Positions 41,801 to 51,600 of a DNA stretch of 64,000 bases are shown here, piece after piece. Below the pieces are notes generated by a model. That model had not been told where the DNA came from. It searched no databases and saw nothing but the letters and a program-made list of their open reading frames with translations. The translations under genes and the position numbers were made by a program. The stretch's first letter is position 1. Every line of letters begins with the position of its first letter. The DNA comes from Clostridiales bacterium (GTDB lineage Bacteria > Bacillota > Clostridia > Oscillospirales > Oscillospiraceae), in the NCBI GenBank assembly GCA_004556755.1, contig SFFW01000004.1, positions 62,001 to 126,000 of the forward strand. Reading direction: 5' to 3'.

Positions 41801-44762
41801 CTTCGGCGGTAACCCCGTTGCCGAAGAGGACGTTTACATGCCCGAACGCAATGCTATCAACAGTGAAAACGGCGACAAGATCGGCAAGATCACCTTCACC
41901 CCGATCCGCAATGCGGGCGCATCCCGCTTCACCGTCACCGACGAGGCGGGCACCTACATCGTAAACGAGGAGCTTGGCTCCGTAAGCGCAGCATTCTACT
42001 ACACCAACGGTGCCTCCTGGCAGAGCACGAAGCTCAGCTATGCACCCAACTTCGTACCCAGCGGCATCGCCGAAGGCACGAAGCTTGAGATGAAGCTTAC
42101 CCTCGCTCCCGAATACTACGTCGGCTCCGACGGCAGCGTCGCATGGGATAAGCTCAGCGAGAACGCAAGCTTCACCATGCCGGTCGTCATCGACAACACC
42201 GCACCTGAGATTCAGGACATCGCTCTTGTTAAGAGCTTCAAGACCGGTGAGACCACCATCGACGTCACCGCAAGCGACAACCAGTACATCGCAGGCGTGT
42301 TCCTGTACGACAGCGAGAGCAACTTCATTGCAGGCTACGGCTCCGACTCCACTGCGGAAGCGGGTCAGCTCTGCAAGTACAGCCTGAGCATGGGTGAGGC
42401 CGATAAGTACCTCATTCAGGTATACGACTATGCGGCAAACTGCTCCACCTACAAGATCAACCTCAACGATGAGGAAGCGAACGGCGAGATCGCCGTAAGC
42501 CTCGACAAGACCTCTCTTGAGCTCGTCAAGGGCGCAAACGTAAAGCTCACCGCTTCCGTAACTCCTTGGGGTACCCCCGACGAGACCGTCACTTGGTCCT
42601 CCAGCGACGACAGCATCGCTACCGTTAACAAGTACGGCGTTGTCACCGCAGTCGGCAAGGGCAGCTGCACCGTGACTGCAACCTCCAACGGCGACAGCAC
42701 GAAGTCCGCTTCCTGCGACGTCAGCGTCATCACTCTGCCTCTGCTCGTTCAGGGCGTGCTTCAGGATAAGAGCGGCAATCCGCAGTTCTTCAGCTGGGAT
42801 CTCGAAAAGGAAGCGACATGGACTCCCGGCGCAGCGCTTCAGACCGATATCTCCTCCTTCGTTTGGGACTGGAACGGCAATGACGGCGCTTACGGCTATC
42901 AGATGAACACCGACGGCTACCTCTACACCGTCGATATGGAGACCGGCGAGACCGTCGCCTCCTCCGACGCACCGAATAACTTCGGCGCACCGCTCAACGA
43001 CATGGAAATGTCCTACGCTCTGAATGACAGCCTCGGCAAGAACTACATTCTCGGCGTATACGACAACTACGTCCTCTTCTCCGACGCAGCCGATAACGAT
43101 TTCAGCAACGGCTACGACTTTGCAGGCGATCTGGCCAAGACCGGAGCAAGCGCATTCACCGGCATTGCATGGATCGGTCAGTACAGCTACCAGGGAATCC
43201 TCTTCGACGTGTACTACCTGATCGACAATGCAAACTACCTCTGGACGTTCGGCTTCAACGTCGAAGAAGGCTACAGGCTCAGCTTCGGCGACCCGTCTCC
43301 CGTTGATTTCGACCTCAGCTGGCCCACCTACGATGGCAGCCAGTACTGCTCGCTGATACTCGGCGACGACGGCGAAGCCGCATACCTCAGCTACTTCACC
43401 GGCGAAACCAACGAGCTTTACAGGATCATTGAGAGCGAAGACGAAGACGGCAACTACAGCGCCGCTGCAACTCTGCTCGGCGATGTCGGCGCAGACGTAT
43501 GGCCCTGCGCACTGATCTCCGTCTCCCCGACCGACAGTGGCGACGACACCACCGTCACCGCAGACAAGGTCTTTAAGACCGATGCAAAGGCGACCCTCTC
43601 CTCCGTCAAGGCGGGCGAGGTAAGCTTCAAGGGCAAGGTTCCCGTAGGCGGACTCAACTCCGTCGTCGTGAGCGAGGACGAGAGCGCAGCTCCCGTCGTT
43701 AAGGGCGCAACTCCGTTCTCCGTCGGCGCTGCTTCTTCCGATGAGAAGACCGTCACCGTCGAGATCACCGCAAAGGACGCAAAGGGCGAGGACGCAGCTT
43801 CCACCAACGGACTCATTGAGGTCGCATACTCCGACGCTCTTGAGCTTGCAGGCGTTGAGGTCTACAGCGACTACTCCTCCGTCAACAAGGGCGACACCGT
43901 CGTTATCGGCTACGTTGACCTTGACGGTATTGCGGCAGGCGAAACCGTTGCAAAGCTCACCTTCAATGTGAAGAGCACCGACGACGCAAGCGTCACCGTA
44001 ACGCACAAGCAGCTCAACAACGAAGCTATCGAAGCGGTTGAAGAGCTTGACATCACCGCAGAGTTTACGCACGAGAACACCGAAGTGCGTGACGCAAAGC
44101 CCGCAACCTGCACCGAAGACGGCTACACCGGCGACATCTACTGCGCCGACTGCGGCAAGCTTCTGAAGAAGGGCACCGTTATCCCCGCAAACCACGACTC
44201 CGATCCCTTTAACGACATAGCAGAGTCCGGCTACCACGATTACATCATCGAGGCATCCGAGCTTGGCATCGCAAAGGGCTGTGCCGACGGCAGCTACAAG
44301 CCGAATCAGGCGATCACCCGTGCGCAGTTCGTCACCATGCTGTGGCGTGCGGCAGGCGCACCCGAGCCCGAAAAGAGTGAGATCGACTTCACCGACGCCG
44401 AATACATTGCCGAGCCCTTCACCGCTGCGGTGGCATGGGGCACAGAGAACGGCATCGTTGCAGGCTACACCGACGACAGCTTCAAGCCCGACCAGCCCAT
44501 AAGCCGTGCGCAGATGGCGACCTTCGTGTATCGTTACATGAAGAACGTTGCCGAGTACGACTTCGGCGAGGTCAAGGCGGCGGAGTTTGACGACGCAGCA
44601 GAGATCGCAGCACCGTTTGTGGATGCGGTCAACGCACTCGTCTCCGCCGGTATCGTGAAGGGTGTCACCGCAAATACCTTCGATCCCAACGGCGCAGCCG
44701 TCAGGGGCGCAGCCGCCGCGGTCCTCGTGAGGATGGTACACCTCCTCACTCCCACCGTGTAA
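38808..44762 (+). CDS. Giant cell-surface subtilisin-family protease with dockerin-like and SLH domains
   Basis: A 1984-residue secreted protein. Signal peptide (1-30), propeptide-like part (about 55-165), and S8 catalytic domain with D210 (AIIDTGLD), H304 (GEHGSHVAG) and S655 (GTSMAAPQ). A PA-like insert lies around 460-600. Two dockerin-type repeats follow (about 829-885: DFDGNGSINAADG, DIDNDGDIDTYDA). Further parts are a BIG2 Ig-like domain (about 1225-1310), a cohesin-like beta domain (about 1585-1745), a CxxC segment (about 1755-1790) and S-layer-homology repeats (about 1795-1984). It is probably attached to the wall by the SLH repeats and degrades external protein or peptides. Codon bias suggests strong expression. 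Confidence 0.92.
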   Translation: MKTARTTKRFISLLLIIMLLMSLTLPVMATNDKSSGGITWEKVDNDTVKADLPAKAADDTDSDAPEYADTDIVRVSIVLEQKSTVAAGFSTIKIASNASAMSYRSGLKSQQDALAKTISDKVLGGKDLDVVWNLTLAANIISANVPYGTIEQIKALDGVKNVVIEQTYEPCVSSSGAADPNMATSSVMTGSSAAWANGYTGAGSRIAIIDTGLDTDHQSFASDAYLFALEQNAEKLGMDYNEYVKSLALLTQADVEKHWSELNFSSVYSGDVANTFFSEKVPFGANYVDKGIEITHDKDTQGEHGSHVAGIAAANRFIENEDGTFSNALESVKTQGIAPDAQLLIMKVFGKNGGANDSDYMAAIEDAIILGADSVNLSLGSSNAGFATSEDYQNVMDDLAKSDTVVSISAGNSGMYGDGNLPYGYLYSDDANFATGGSPGSFTNAFTVASVDNDGATGKYLKFGDNLIFYTESDYSNDPISSMPGEYEYVFVDAAGTQADFEKVKDALDGKIAICWRGGISFYEKAENAVANGAVATIVANNTAGTINMDLSDYTKSAPCISILQSEGQYIMENSTPVEDESGNVLYYTGKITVEDKIGTVQYDSDYYTMSYFSSWGVPGTLELKPEITAPGGSIYSVNGAVAGGKAYEVMSGTSMAAPQIAGMSALLAQYIRESGLDQKTGLSARQLTQSLLMSTATPLIEKDSGSYYSVMKQGAGLANVDAAMNADSYIMMASDATKSAADGKIKAELGDDPDRSGSYSFSFTINNMSGETKSYDISSSFFTQDIFADEDVGASFLDTWTVPLNFTASYTVNGAAITNDDVDKLAAYDFDGNGSINAADGQALLNYITGVKDSISCKDAADIDNDGDIDTYDAYLFFKALNAGSVSVPANGSVEVTVSVQLQNIADFDDNGAYVEGYVFVDELTSADGALGESHSIPVLGYYGSWSEPSMFDVGSYLEYAYGLEDRIPYMYAAADQDALYYQTYIVNYAGDSANYYFGGNPVAEEDVYMPERNAINSENGDKIGKITFTPIRNAGASRFTVTDEAGTYIVNEELGSVSAAFYYTNGASWQSTKLSYAPNFVPSGIAEGTKLEMKLTLAPEYYVGSDGSVAWDKLSENASFTMPVVIDNTAPEIQDIALVKSFKTGETTIDVTASDNQYIAGVFLYDSESNFIAGYGSDSTAEAGQLCKYSLSMGEADKYLIQVYDYAANCSTYKINLNDEEANGEIAVSLDKTSLELVKGANVKLTASVTPWGTPDETVTWSSSDDSIATVNKYGVVTAVGKGSCTVTATSNGDSTKSASCDVSVITLPLLVQGVLQDKSGNPQFFSWDLEKEATWTPGAALQTDISSFVWDWNGNDGAYGYQMNTDGYLYTVDMETGETVASSDAPNNFGAPLNDMEMSYALNDSLGKNYILGVYDNYVLFSDAADNDFSNGYDFAGDLAKTGASAFTGIAWIGQYSYQGILFDVYYLIDNANYLWTFGFNVEEGYRLSFGDPSPVDFDLSWPTYDGSQYCSLILGDDGEAAYLSYFTGETNELYRIIESEDEDGNYSAAATLLGDVGADVWPCALISVSPTDSGDDTTVTADKVFKTDAKATLSSVKAGEVSFKGKVPVGGLNSVVVSEDESAAPVVKGATPFSVGAASSDEKTVTVEITAKDAKGEDAASTNGLIEVAYSDALELAGVEVYSDYSSVNKGDTVVIGYVDLDGIAAGETVAKLTFNVKSTDDASVTVTHKQLNNEAIEAVEELDITAEFTHENTEVRDAKPATCTEDGYTGDIYCADCGKLLKKGTVIPANHDSDPFNDIAESGYHDYIIEASELGIAKGCADGSYKPNQAITRAQFVTMLWRAAGAPEPEKSEIDFTDAEYIAEPFTAAVAWGTENGIVAGYTDDSFKPDQPISRAQMATFVYRYMKNVAEYDFGEVKAAEFDDAAEIAAPFVDAVNALVSAGIVKGVTANTFDPNGAAVRGAAAAVLVRMVHLLTPTV

Positions 44763-44785
44763 TAACGCAAACCTAATTTAATAAT

Positions 44786-44821
44786 GCAAAAAGGCACGGG
44801 CTTTTGCCCGTGTCTTTTTGC
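44786..44821 (+). terminator. Terminator of the protease gene
   Basis: A 16-bp stem with one G-U pair (GCAAAAAGGCACGGGC / GCCCGTGTCTTTTTGC) and TTTT loop. Confidence 0.85.
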
Positions 44822-44889
44822 ATTATTTCGACTCTGCCGTGTTGCCGTAAAAAAATTTTAACATTTGCGGGTAAAATGATGAAAAATGT

Positions 44890-44918
44890 TTGAAATATCA
44901 TTGGCGGTATAGTATATT
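44890..44918 (+). promoter_or_regulatory. Promoter of the nucleoside ABC operon
   Basis: -35 TTGAAA (44890-44895), 17-bp spacer, -10 TATATT (44913-44918). No purine riboswitch was recognised in the short leader. Confidence 0.65.
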
Positions 44919-44954
44919 GATTACATACAAATTAAAATGGGGAGGTAGATAAAC

Positions 44955-46493
44955 TTGGAAGAGCAGTTCGCCATAGAAATGCTGAATATAACTAAAGTCT
45001 TTCCCGGTATTATCGCCAACGACAACATTACCCTCCAGCTCAAAAAGGGTGAGATACACGCCCTGCTCGGTGAGAACGGTGCAGGCAAATCAACCCTGAT
45101 GAGCGTGCTGTTCGGTCTGTATCAGCCCGAACAGGGTATCATCAAAAAGGACGGCGTTGAGGTCAAGATAAATAACCCCAACGATGCAAACGATCTCGGC
45201 ATCGGCATGGTGCATCAGCACTTCAAGCTCGTTGAGTGCTTTACCGTTCTTGATAATATCATCCTCGGCGTGGAACCGAACAAGTACGGCTTCCTGCAAA
45301 AGAGCGAGGCGAGAAAGAAGGTCCTTGAGCTGTCTGAAAAGTACGGCCTCCACGTTGACCCCGATGCATATATCGAGGACATCACCGTCGGAATGCAGCA
45401 GCGTACCGAGATACTCAAGATGCTCTACAGGGACAACGAGATACTGATATTCGACGAGCCGACTGCGGTCCTTACCCCGCAGGAGATCGACGAGCTTATG
45501 CAGATAATGAAGAACCTTGCCGCTGAGGGCAAGTCCATCCTCTTTATCTCCCACAAGCTCAACGAGATAAAGGCGGTCGCCGACCGCTGCACCGTTCTCC
45601 GCAAGGGCAAGTACATAGGCACCGTCAACACCAAGGACGCCACCATTGAGGAGCTGTCCGCAATGATGGTCGGCAGAAACGTCAACTTCCACGTTGAAAA
45701 GACCCCCGCAAAGCCCGGCGACGTCGTGCTTGAGGTCGAGGGGCTGACCGTTGCGTCCAAGATACACAAGAACAATGCGGTCAAAAACGTCTCCTTCAAG
45801 GTCCGTGCGGGCGAGATCGTCTGCATTGCGGGTATCGACGGCAACGGTCAGACCGAGCTTGTCTACGGCATTACGGGACTTGAACCCGTGAAGTCCGGCA
45901 CCGTGAAGCTCAACGGCGTCGACATCACCAAGGCGTCCATCCGCAAGCGCTCCGTCTCCGGCATGAGCCACATCCCCGAAGACAGACATAAGCACGGTCT
46001 CGTGCTTGACTACTCGCTGGAGGATAACCTCATTCTCCAGACCTATTTCAAGAGAGACTTTACGAATGCGGCGGGCTTTTTGAGACGCAATAACATCCGT
46101 GAGTACGCTAACAGGCTCATTGAAATGTACGATATCCGCTCCGGTCAGGGCCCCGTCACGAAGGCACGCAGTATGTCCGGCGGCAACCAGCAGAAGGCGA
46201 TAGTCGCCCGTGAGATCGACAAGAATCCCGATCTGCTCGTCGCCGTTCAGCCGACGAGAGGTCTTGACGTCGGTGCGATCGAATATATCCACAAGCAGCT
46301 CATAAACCACAGGGATCAGGGTCACGCCTGCCTGCTGGTATCGCTGGAGCTGGACGAGGTCATGGATGTTCCCGACCGCATCCTCGTTATGTACGAGGGC
46401 GAGATCGTCGGCGAGCTTGACCCGAAGAAGACGACGCAGGAAGAGCTTGGACTCTACATGGCGGGCGCAAAGAGAGACGAGGTGGCGGAATGA
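44955..46493 (+). CDS. Nucleoside ABC transporter ATP-binding protein (NupO-like)
   Basis: A 512-residue protein with two ABC ATPase domains, as in sugar/nucleoside importers. First domain Walker A GENGAGKST and a degenerate signature VGMQQRTEI; second domain GIDGNGQTEL with signature MSGGNQQKAI. The MSHIPEDRHKHGLVLDYSLEDN segment is typical of the BMP/nucleoside subgroup. Start is a TTG nine bases after GGGGAGG; an ATG eight codons later is the alternative. It is coupled to two permease genes by ATGA overlaps. No BMP-type binding protein is next to it. Confidence 0.9.
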   Translation: MEEQFAIEMLNITKVFPGIIANDNITLQLKKGEIHALLGENGAGKSTLMSVLFGLYQPEQGIIKKDGVEVKINNPNDANDLGIGMVHQHFKLVECFTVLDNIILGVEPNKYGFLQKSEARKKVLELSEKYGLHVDPDAYIEDITVGMQQRTEILKMLYRDNEILIFDEPTAVLTPQEIDELMQIMKNLAAEGKSILFISHKLNEIKAVADRCTVLRKGKYIGTVNTKDATIEELSAMMVGRNVNFHVEKTPAKPGDVVLEVEGLTVASKIHKNNAVKNVSFKVRAGEIVCIAGIDGNGQTELVYGITGLEPVKSGTVKLNGVDITKASIRKRSVSGMSHIPEDRHKHGLVLDYSLEDNLILQTYFKRDFTNAAGFLRRNNIREYANRLIEMYDIRSGQGPVTKARSMSGGNQQKAIVAREIDKNPDLLVAVQPTRGLDVGAIEYIHKQLINHRDQGHACLLVSLELDEVMDVPDRILVMYEGEIVGELDPKKTTQEELGLYMAGAKRDEVAE

Positions 46494-47653
46494 AATACGT
46501 CAGAGCTTTTTTCAAGAATAACGGAGTTCAGTCGCTGCTGTCCTCCATCCTGTGCGTCATCATCGGCGTGCTCCTCGGATATGTAGCGCTGCTTATCATC
46601 AATGCCGAGGGTGCATGGGAAGCGATCACCCACGTTATGATGAACTTCTTCACATGGCCGGAGGACGGTCCCTTCCGCCTGAGGTACTTTGCCCAGACCG
46701 TTGTGTACACCGTGCCGCTGCTCATGTGTTCGCTGTCGATCCTGTTTTCCTACAAGGTCGGTCTGTTTAACATCGGCGCTTCCGGTCAGTACATGGCGGG
46801 CGCCGGAATTGCGATATATGCAGCAATAGCATGGCAGATGCCGTGGTACGTCTGCCTCCTGCTTGCGGTAGCGGCGGGTGCGGTGATCGGTGCGATCTCC
46901 GGCGCTCTGAAGGCGTACTGCAACGTAAACGAGGTCATTTCCGGCATCATGCTCAACTGGATCATCCTGTATTCGGTCAATATGCTCCTCTCCTCTGACA
47001 TAACCAAGTCTCCCACGGCGGAGACCTATCACATTCTGCACAAGAACCCCGACGCAATGCTCCCGACTCTGGGGCTTGAGGAGCTTGTCGGCGGCTACCA
47101 GTACTTTACCATTGCCGTGCCGATAGCGATACTTGTCGCCATTGCTGTGTCGATAATCCTCAGCAAGACGAAATTCGGCTACGAGCTTAAAGCCACCGGT
47201 AACAACAAAAACGCCGCAAAGTACTGCGGCATGAGGGAAAAGCGCAACATCATCGTAACGCTGTGCATAAGCGGCGCTCTTGCGGGTCTCGGTGCGGCTC
47301 TGTTCTACCTGACCGACATCAAGCAGTGGGAAGTCAACGCCTCCAGCGTCAACGCAATGGGCTTCAACGGCATCGCCGCAGCCTTCCTCGGCTGCCTCGA
47401 TCCCATCGGTGCGATCATTGCATCCTTCTTCATCCAGCACATCACCTTCGGCGGCGGTTACATAGACCTCTCCGTTTACAGCTCTCAGATCTCCAGCCTT
47501 ATCTCCTCCATCATCATTTACCTCTGCGGCTTCGTTCTGTTCTTTAAGTATTGCGTGAACCATCTTATCGACAGGTCGGAGGAACGCAAAAAGAAAAGGG
47601 AGGAAGCGGCCTTAGCTGCCGAAGAAAATGAAGTCGGAGGTGACGTGAAATGA
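46490..47653 (+). CDS. Nucleoside ABC transporter permease (NupP-like)
   Basis: A 387-residue membrane protein of the BPD_transp_2 family with about nine helices. Typical stretch: LMCSLSILFSYKVGLFNIGASGQYMAG and EVISGIMLNWI, then GYELKATGNNKNAAKYCGM, the ATPase contact region. The C-terminal 35 residues are highly charged. It pairs with the following permease as a heterodimer for nucleoside uptake. Confidence 0.9.
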   Translation: MKYVRAFFKNNGVQSLLSSILCVIIGVLLGYVALLIINAEGAWEAITHVMMNFFTWPEDGPFRLRYFAQTVVYTVPLLMCSLSILFSYKVGLFNIGASGQYMAGAGIAIYAAIAWQMPWYVCLLLAVAAGAVIGAISGALKAYCNVNEVISGIMLNWIILYSVNMLLSSDITKSPTAETYHILHKNPDAMLPTLGLEELVGGYQYFTIAVPIAILVAIAVSIILSKTKFGYELKATGNNKNAAKYCGMREKRNIIVTLCISGALAGLGAALFYLTDIKQWEVNASSVNAMGFNGIAAAFLGCLDPIGAIIASFFIQHITFGGGYIDLSVYSSQISSLISSIIIYLCGFVLFFKYCVNHLIDRSEERKKKREEAALAAEENEVGGDVK

Positions 47654-48591
47654 TATTGCTTACTCAGTACACTCTAATCTTCGCTTCGATACTCATCCTC
47701 GTCGCCCTCGGCGGCTGCGTTTCCGAACACTCCGGCGTCATTAACCTCGGTCTTGAGGGTATCATGGTCATCGGTGCGCTCGGCGGTGCACTCGTAATGA
47801 AGTATCTCCCCGCCGGCACCAGTCCCTTTGTCATCGTCATCCTCACCATGATGGCGGCGATAGTTGCCGGTACCGTTTACTCGTCCCTGCTTGCGGTGGC
47901 GTGTATAAACTTCAAAGCCGACCAGACCATCATCGGTACCGCACTGAACCTCCTCGGCGTCGCTGCGGCGACGGTTGCGGTCAAGGCGATAAACATTGCC
48001 GAGGACCCCAACAACACATCCTCCGAGATCGTCTACCGAGAGGGCAGACAGGCGTTTCTGACCGACATCGGCGGCTTTGAGCTGAACGTGTTTATGATAA
48101 TCGCATTCGTCGTGCTTATCGGCATTGCGGTCATGCTCTACAAGACCCGCTTCGGTCTGCGCCTTATGGCTTGCGGTGAGCATCCTCAGGCAGCCGACTC
48201 CGTCGGAATCAACGTTTACAAGATGCGTTGGGCGGGCGTTCTGCTCTCCGGTGCGCTCGGCGGCCTCGGCGGCATCGTCTACATCACCGCAGGCGTCAGC
48301 CAGTGGATGTTTGAAAACGGCGTTGCGGGCTTCGGCTTCCTCGCACTGGCGGTTATGATCTTCGGTCAGTGGAAGCCCAAGCATATCGCATGGGCGGCTC
48401 TGCTGTTCGGCTTCTTCCGTGCGCTGGGCAACGTTCACTCCGGCTTCGACTTCCTCAAGGCTCTCGACCTGCCGAGCGGCGTATACAATATGCTGCCCTA
48501 TGCGGTGTCGCTCATCGTTCTTGCCTTTACCTCCAAGCGCTCCAGAGCGCCCAAGGCGGAAGGCATTCCCTACGACAAGGGGTCAAGGTAA
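47650..48591 (+). CDS. Nucleoside ABC transporter permease (NupQ-like)
   Basis: A 313-residue membrane protein of the same family, beginning with LLTQYTLIFASILILVALGGCVSEHSGVINLGLEGIMVIGAL and containing TRFGLRLMACGEHPQAADSVGINVYKMRWAGVLLSGALGGLGG. It is coupled to the previous permease by an ATGA overlap and is the last gene before a terminator. Confidence 0.92.
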   Translation: MILLTQYTLIFASILILVALGGCVSEHSGVINLGLEGIMVIGALGGALVMKYLPAGTSPFVIVILTMMAAIVAGTVYSSLLAVACINFKADQTIIGTALNLLGVAAATVAVKAINIAEDPNNTSSEIVYREGRQAFLTDIGGFELNVFMIIAFVVLIGIAVMLYKTRFGLRLMACGEHPQAADSVGINVYKMRWAGVLLSGALGGLGGIVYITAGVSQWMFENGVAGFGFLALAVMIFGQWKPKHIAWAALLFGFFRALGNVHSGFDFLKALDLPSGVYNMLPYAVSLIVLAFTSKRSRAPKAEGIPYDKGSR

Positions 48592-48603
48592 TAAATTATG
48601 CAA

Positions 48604-48633
48604 AAATCCCGACGGGTACTCCCGTCGGGATTT
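48604..48633 (+). terminator. Terminator of the nucleoside ABC operon
   Basis: A 13-bp stem AAATCCCGACGGG / CCCGTCGGGATTT with TACT loop and TCTTTG tail. Confidence 0.85.
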
Positions 48634-48649
48634 CTTTGTATTCGGCAGT

Positions 48650-48681
48650 AAAAATTGCTGCAAAGCTTTGCAGCAATTTTT
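48650..48681 (-). terminator. Terminator of pyruvate carboxylase
   Basis: A self-complementary stretch AAAATTGCTGCAAAG / CTTTGCAGCAATTTT, ending in a T run on the minus strand, four bases beyond the pyc stop. Confidence 0.85.
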
Positions 48682-48684
48682 AAC

Positions 48685-51600
48685 TTATTTAATGGTTATC
48701 ATCAGCTCGCCTGCCTTGACGGACTGACCCTCGGAGACGAATACTTCGTCTACGATGCCGTCCATTCTCGCAACGACGCTGGTCTCCATCTTCATTGCCT
48801 CGACGGTCGCAAGCACGTCGTTGACCTTGACGGTGTCGCCGGGCTTTACGCTGACCTTGCAGACCATGCCGGGGATGGATGCACCGACCTGAGCCTTGTT
48901 GCTCGGATCAGCCATGACGGTGCGGGACACGCTCTCGGACGCCTTGGGGTCGGGGACTGCGACCTCACGGCGCATTCCGTTAAGCTCAAACTGAACGTTG
49001 CGGGTGCCGTCCTCGTTGAGATCGCCTAGACCGAGGTACTTGATGACGAGCGTTTTGCCGTCCTCGATGTTTATCTTATTCGTCTCGCCGATCGCCATGC
49101 CGTTGAAGAAAACGTGGCTGCCCATGCGGGTGATGTAGCCGTACTCCTTGCGGTGACGGATAAACTCCTCGTACACCTTGGGGTACATGGCGTAGGAGAT
49201 GAGGGAGTGACGTGCCTCATAAGCGGGGTGGATCTTGCGGACCTCCTCCTCAAGCTTATCGAAGTCAACGGGCGGCAGCAGCTCGCCGGGGCGACAGGTG
49301 ATAGGCTCCTCGCCCTTGAGTACGACACGCTGGAGATCGACGGGGAAGCCGCAGGGGGGCTGACCCATCATGCCCTTGAAGTAACTGACGACGGAGTCGG
49401 GGAAGGCGAGCGACTCGCCCTTTTCGACGATGTTCTCCGGGGTGAGGTCGTTCTGCACCATGAATATCGCAAGGTCGCCGACCATCTTTGAGGAGGGCGT
49501 TACCTTAATAATGTTGCCGAGCATGAGGTTTACGGTGCGGTACATCTCCTTGACCTCGCCGAAGCGGTGACCGAGACCGAGAGACTCGACCTGCGGCTGG
49601 AGGTTGGTGTACTGACCGCCGGGGATCTCGTAGCGGTAGATGTCGGTGACGGGGATCTTGAGCCCCTTGTCGAAGCTCTCGTAGCGCAGACGAACGTCGC
49701 CCCAGTAATCCGCAAGCTCCTGGAGGCGCTGCGGGTCAAAGCCGGGGTCACGCTCCTGACCTCTGAGCGCCTCGTTGAGTGCGTTGAGGCTGGGCTGGCT
49801 GGTGAGGTTCGCCATGGAGCCGATGGCGGTATCGACGATGTCGCAGCCCGCTTCGGCGGCAAGCAGCAGCGTTGCAAGCTGGTTGCCGGTGGTGTTGTGG
49901 GTGTGGAGATTTACGGGGATGCCGATCTCCTGCTTGAGCGTGGATATGAGCTTCTTTGCGGCGTAGGGCTTTAACAGACCCGACATATCCTTGATGGTCA
50001 GGATGTGAGCGCCTCTCTTTTCAAGCTCCTTTGCGAAATCGACGTAGTATTTGAGCGTGTACTTATCCTTTGCGGGGTCGAGAATGTCGCCCGTGTAGCA
50101 CATGGTACCCTCAAGCAGCTTGCCCTGACGCAGTACCTCGTCCATTGCGACCTCCATGTTCGGCAGCCAGTTGAGGGAGTCGAACACACGGAAAACGTCG
50201 ATGCCCTGCTTTGCCGCCTCTGCGATGAAGGCACGGACAAGGTTGTCGGGGTAGCTTGCGTATCCGACGAGGTTGGAGCCTCGCAGCAGCATCTGGAAGG
50301 GGATGTTGGGGATCTTCTCACGCAGCCAGCACAGACGCTCCCACGGGGATTCGTGCAGGAAGCGGTATGCGGTGTCGAAGGTCGCACCGCCCCACATTTC
50401 GAGGGAGAAGCAGTCGGCAAGTATGTCTGCGGTGCCGTCGGCAGCCTTTACCATGTCCCTCGTGCGCAGTCGGGTTGACAGCAGGGACTGGTGCGCATCA
50501 CGCATGGTGGTGTCGGTGATGAGAAGCTTTTTCTCACCGAGAATGTAATCCTTAACAGCATCGGGACCCTTGGTGTCAAGAAGCTCCTTTAAACCGTCCT
50601 TGCGGCTTATGCTGCGCTTTGCCACGGGGAAGCGGGGTGCGTCGTACTGGTGACGCTCGGCATCGGGGTTATTTACCTGAATGTTCGCTATGTACTTGAG
50701 GACTCTCGTCGCACGGTCACGGCCTTCCTCGAACTCGAACAGCTCCGGCGTTTCGTCGATGAACTTGGTGTGGCACTTGCCCTCGATGAAGGTCGGGTGC
50801 GTGAGTATGTTCGTGACGAAGGGGATATTCGTCTTGACGCCTCTGACGTGCTCCTCGTTTATCGCCCTCGTTGCCTTGCGGCAGACGGCGGGGAAGGTGC
50901 AGTCCCAGCTTGTGACCTTGACGAGGAGGGAGTCGTAGTAGGGGGAGATGGTGGAGCCGGTCGCAACGTTGCCGCCGTCGAGACGGACACCGAAGCCGCC
51001 GCCGGAGCGGTAGCCGATAATTCTGCCGTTGTCGGGTGCAAACTTGTTTGCGGGGTCCTCGGTGGTGACACGGCACTGAATGGCGTAGCCGTGAATTTGC
51101 AGGTCGTTCTGATTTGCAAGCCCGATCTCGGGATGGCTCACGGGACAGCCCTGCGCAATGAGTATCTGCGCACGGACAAGGTCGACGTTCGTTATCATCT
51201 CGGTGACGGTATGCTCGACCTGGATACGGGGGTTCATCTCGATGAAGTAGTGATTTCCGTCACGGTCAACGAGGAACTCCACGGTGCCGGCGTTTACATA
51301 GCCGACCTTCTCGGCGATCTTGACCGCATCGGTGTGGAGCTTGCATCTGACCTCCGCCGGAACGCTCCATGCGGGGGCAAACTCAACGACCTTCTGATAG
51401 CGGCGCTGGAGGGAGCAGTCACGCTCGCCGAGGTGACGCACGTTGCCGTACTTGTCGGCGAGGATCTGCACCTCGATGTGCTTAGGCTCGACAAGGTACT
51501 TTTCGATGAAAATATCGTCGTTGCCGAAAGCCTTCTGCGCTTCGCTGCGGACAAGCTCGAAGGACGGGATAACGTCCTCCTCCTTTGTGCAGAGGCGCAT

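Noticed and set aside
39723..44741. Very long antisense open frame (over 1600 codons) opposite the S8 protease
   Set aside because: It has no start context, repeats of Val/Cys/Gly-rich sequence and no domain. It exists because the protease gene's strong codon bias avoids the reverse complements of stop codons.
44822..44954. Purine riboswitch upstream of the nucleoside importer
   Set aside because: The leader is only about 30 bases after the promoter, too short, and lacks the conserved TATA...stem-loop core.
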